Shown here one piece after another: positions 7,373 to 7,812 of a DNA stretch of 7,812 nt. This DNA comes from Bacteroidaceae bacterium (lineage in GTDB: Bacteria > Bacteroidota > Bacteroidia > Bacteroidales > Bacteroidaceae). The stretch spans positions 1 through 7,812 of the forward strand of contig JAFZUB010000066.1 of the NCBI GenBank assembly GCA_017618515.1. The letters run 5' to 3'. The notes under the pieces were generated by a model. That model had not been told where the DNA came from. It ran no database searches and saw only the letters and a program-made list of their open reading frames with translations. A program made the position numbers and the translations under genes. How positions within the stretch are numbered: the first letter of the stretch is position 1; each line of letters begins with the position of its first letter.

Positions 7373-7812
7373 CTAATGACGCTGTCGGCGTGCCGAGAAC
7401 TTAGGTCCTGAGGAGGAGGACTTGGCGCTGCCCGTGGTGCGCTCACGCTTAAGCTGGGCGCGGCTGGAGTTGAGCTCCGAGACATTCTCGTCCTTGCCCT
7501 TCTTAGATGCTTTCTTTGTCTTTCCCTCTTCTACGATTACCACGTCAACAGTGTCGCCCTGGACAGCACTGGAGTCTTTGCCCCACACATGATCCTGAAG
7601 AGTCGTTATCTCCTTCTCTATGCGTGTCTGCTCGGCCTTGAGAGTAGAGTCTGTCTCACAATAATTCTGCAGTACGCGACCCTGAAGATTCACTGTCTTG
7701 TAAATCTTGCCCTCATATTGATTGGTGGTGAAGTAGTCATCAGCAGAAATCTGCGCAGCATTATTATAGTTGGAGTTCATAAGCACTATATTTGCGAGAT
7801 AGGGACTAATCT
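7373..7812 (-). CDS. Unrecognised protein, C-terminal part, with basic Ser/Lys/Arg-rich tail
   Basis: The frame is open from the right edge to a TAG stop at 7375-7373, showing 145 residues; the start is most likely outside the window. In-frame GTG (7786) and ATG (7780) codons exist, but the residues before them (ISPYLANIV) continue smoothly and no promoter can be seen. The visible part holds a polar, Asn/Tyr-rich segment, then a short charged helical stretch (about residues 55-75, TLKAEQTRIEKEITTLQDHV) that could form a coiled coil, a run of acidic and Val residues (GDTVDVVIVEE), and a tail from about residue 97 to the end rich in Lys, Arg and Ser and ending in SARRQRH. No membrane segment or known catalytic motif is visible. 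I do not recognise the family. A terminator directly downstream makes it the last gene of its own transcript, not part of an operon with the GH2 gene. Confidence 0.8.
   Translation of the reverse strand, partial: ISPYLANIVLMNSNYNNAAQISADDYFTTNQYEGKIYKTVNLQGRVLQNYCETDSTLKAEQTRIEKEITTLQDHVWGKDSSAVQGDTVDVVIVEEGKTKKASKKGKDENVSELNSSRAQLKRERTTGSAKSSSSGPKFSARRQRH

Noticed and set aside
7237..7485. An 82-codon minus-strand frame across the end of the right-edge gene
   Set aside because: It overlaps the supported frame and runs through the terminator hairpin and the AT-rich gap, so it is unlikely to be coding.

Overview
The window reads as a piece of a Bacteroidales genome (Prevotella- or Muribaculaceae-like; the genus cannot be fixed from this sequence). 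Supporting signs are a family 2 glycoside hydrolase with a C-terminal dockerin repeat, very AT-rich intergenic gaps between genes of moderate GC, no Shine-Dalgarno sequence before the starts, and upstream sequences resembling the Bacteroidetes -33 TTTG / -7 TAnnTTTG promoter. All three genes lie on the minus strand, so transcription runs from right to left.

Layout from right to left. (1) 7373-7812: the C-terminal end of an unrecognised protein with a short helical stretch and a strongly basic, Ser/Lys/Arg-rich tail; its start is beyond the right edge. A hairpin plus T-tract terminator follows at about 7297-7336. (2) 7188-7372: intergenic, holding that terminator, an 8-bp direct repeat and a candidate promoter for the next gene. 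(3) 3504-7151: a complete secreted GH2 enzyme of 1215 residues with both catalytic glutamates, several accessory beta domains, a helical spacer, a ricin-like beta-trefoil candidate and a two-loop type I dockerin. (4) 3336-3503: intergenic, with the terminator of the GH2 gene directly followed by a candidate promoter for the last gene. (5) 1-3335: the first 1111 residues of a very large secreted modular protein, open in one frame from its ATG to the left edge. It alternates Ala-rich helical spacers with beta-trefoil-like modules and carries an F5/8 type C (discoidin) carbohydrate-binding domain; no catalytic domain is visible.

The last two genes have signal peptides and share the same spacer-plus-trefoil design, so they probably act together on one complex glycan outside the cytoplasm. 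Each nevertheless appears to be its own transcription unit. No SusC/SusD pair, regulator, cohesin, RNA gene, mobile element or CRISPR array is visible. I found no clearly undescribed system. The most interesting points are the giant non-catalytic modular protein, the module sharing between neighbours, and the dockerin-tagged GH2 in a lineage not known for classical cellulosomes.
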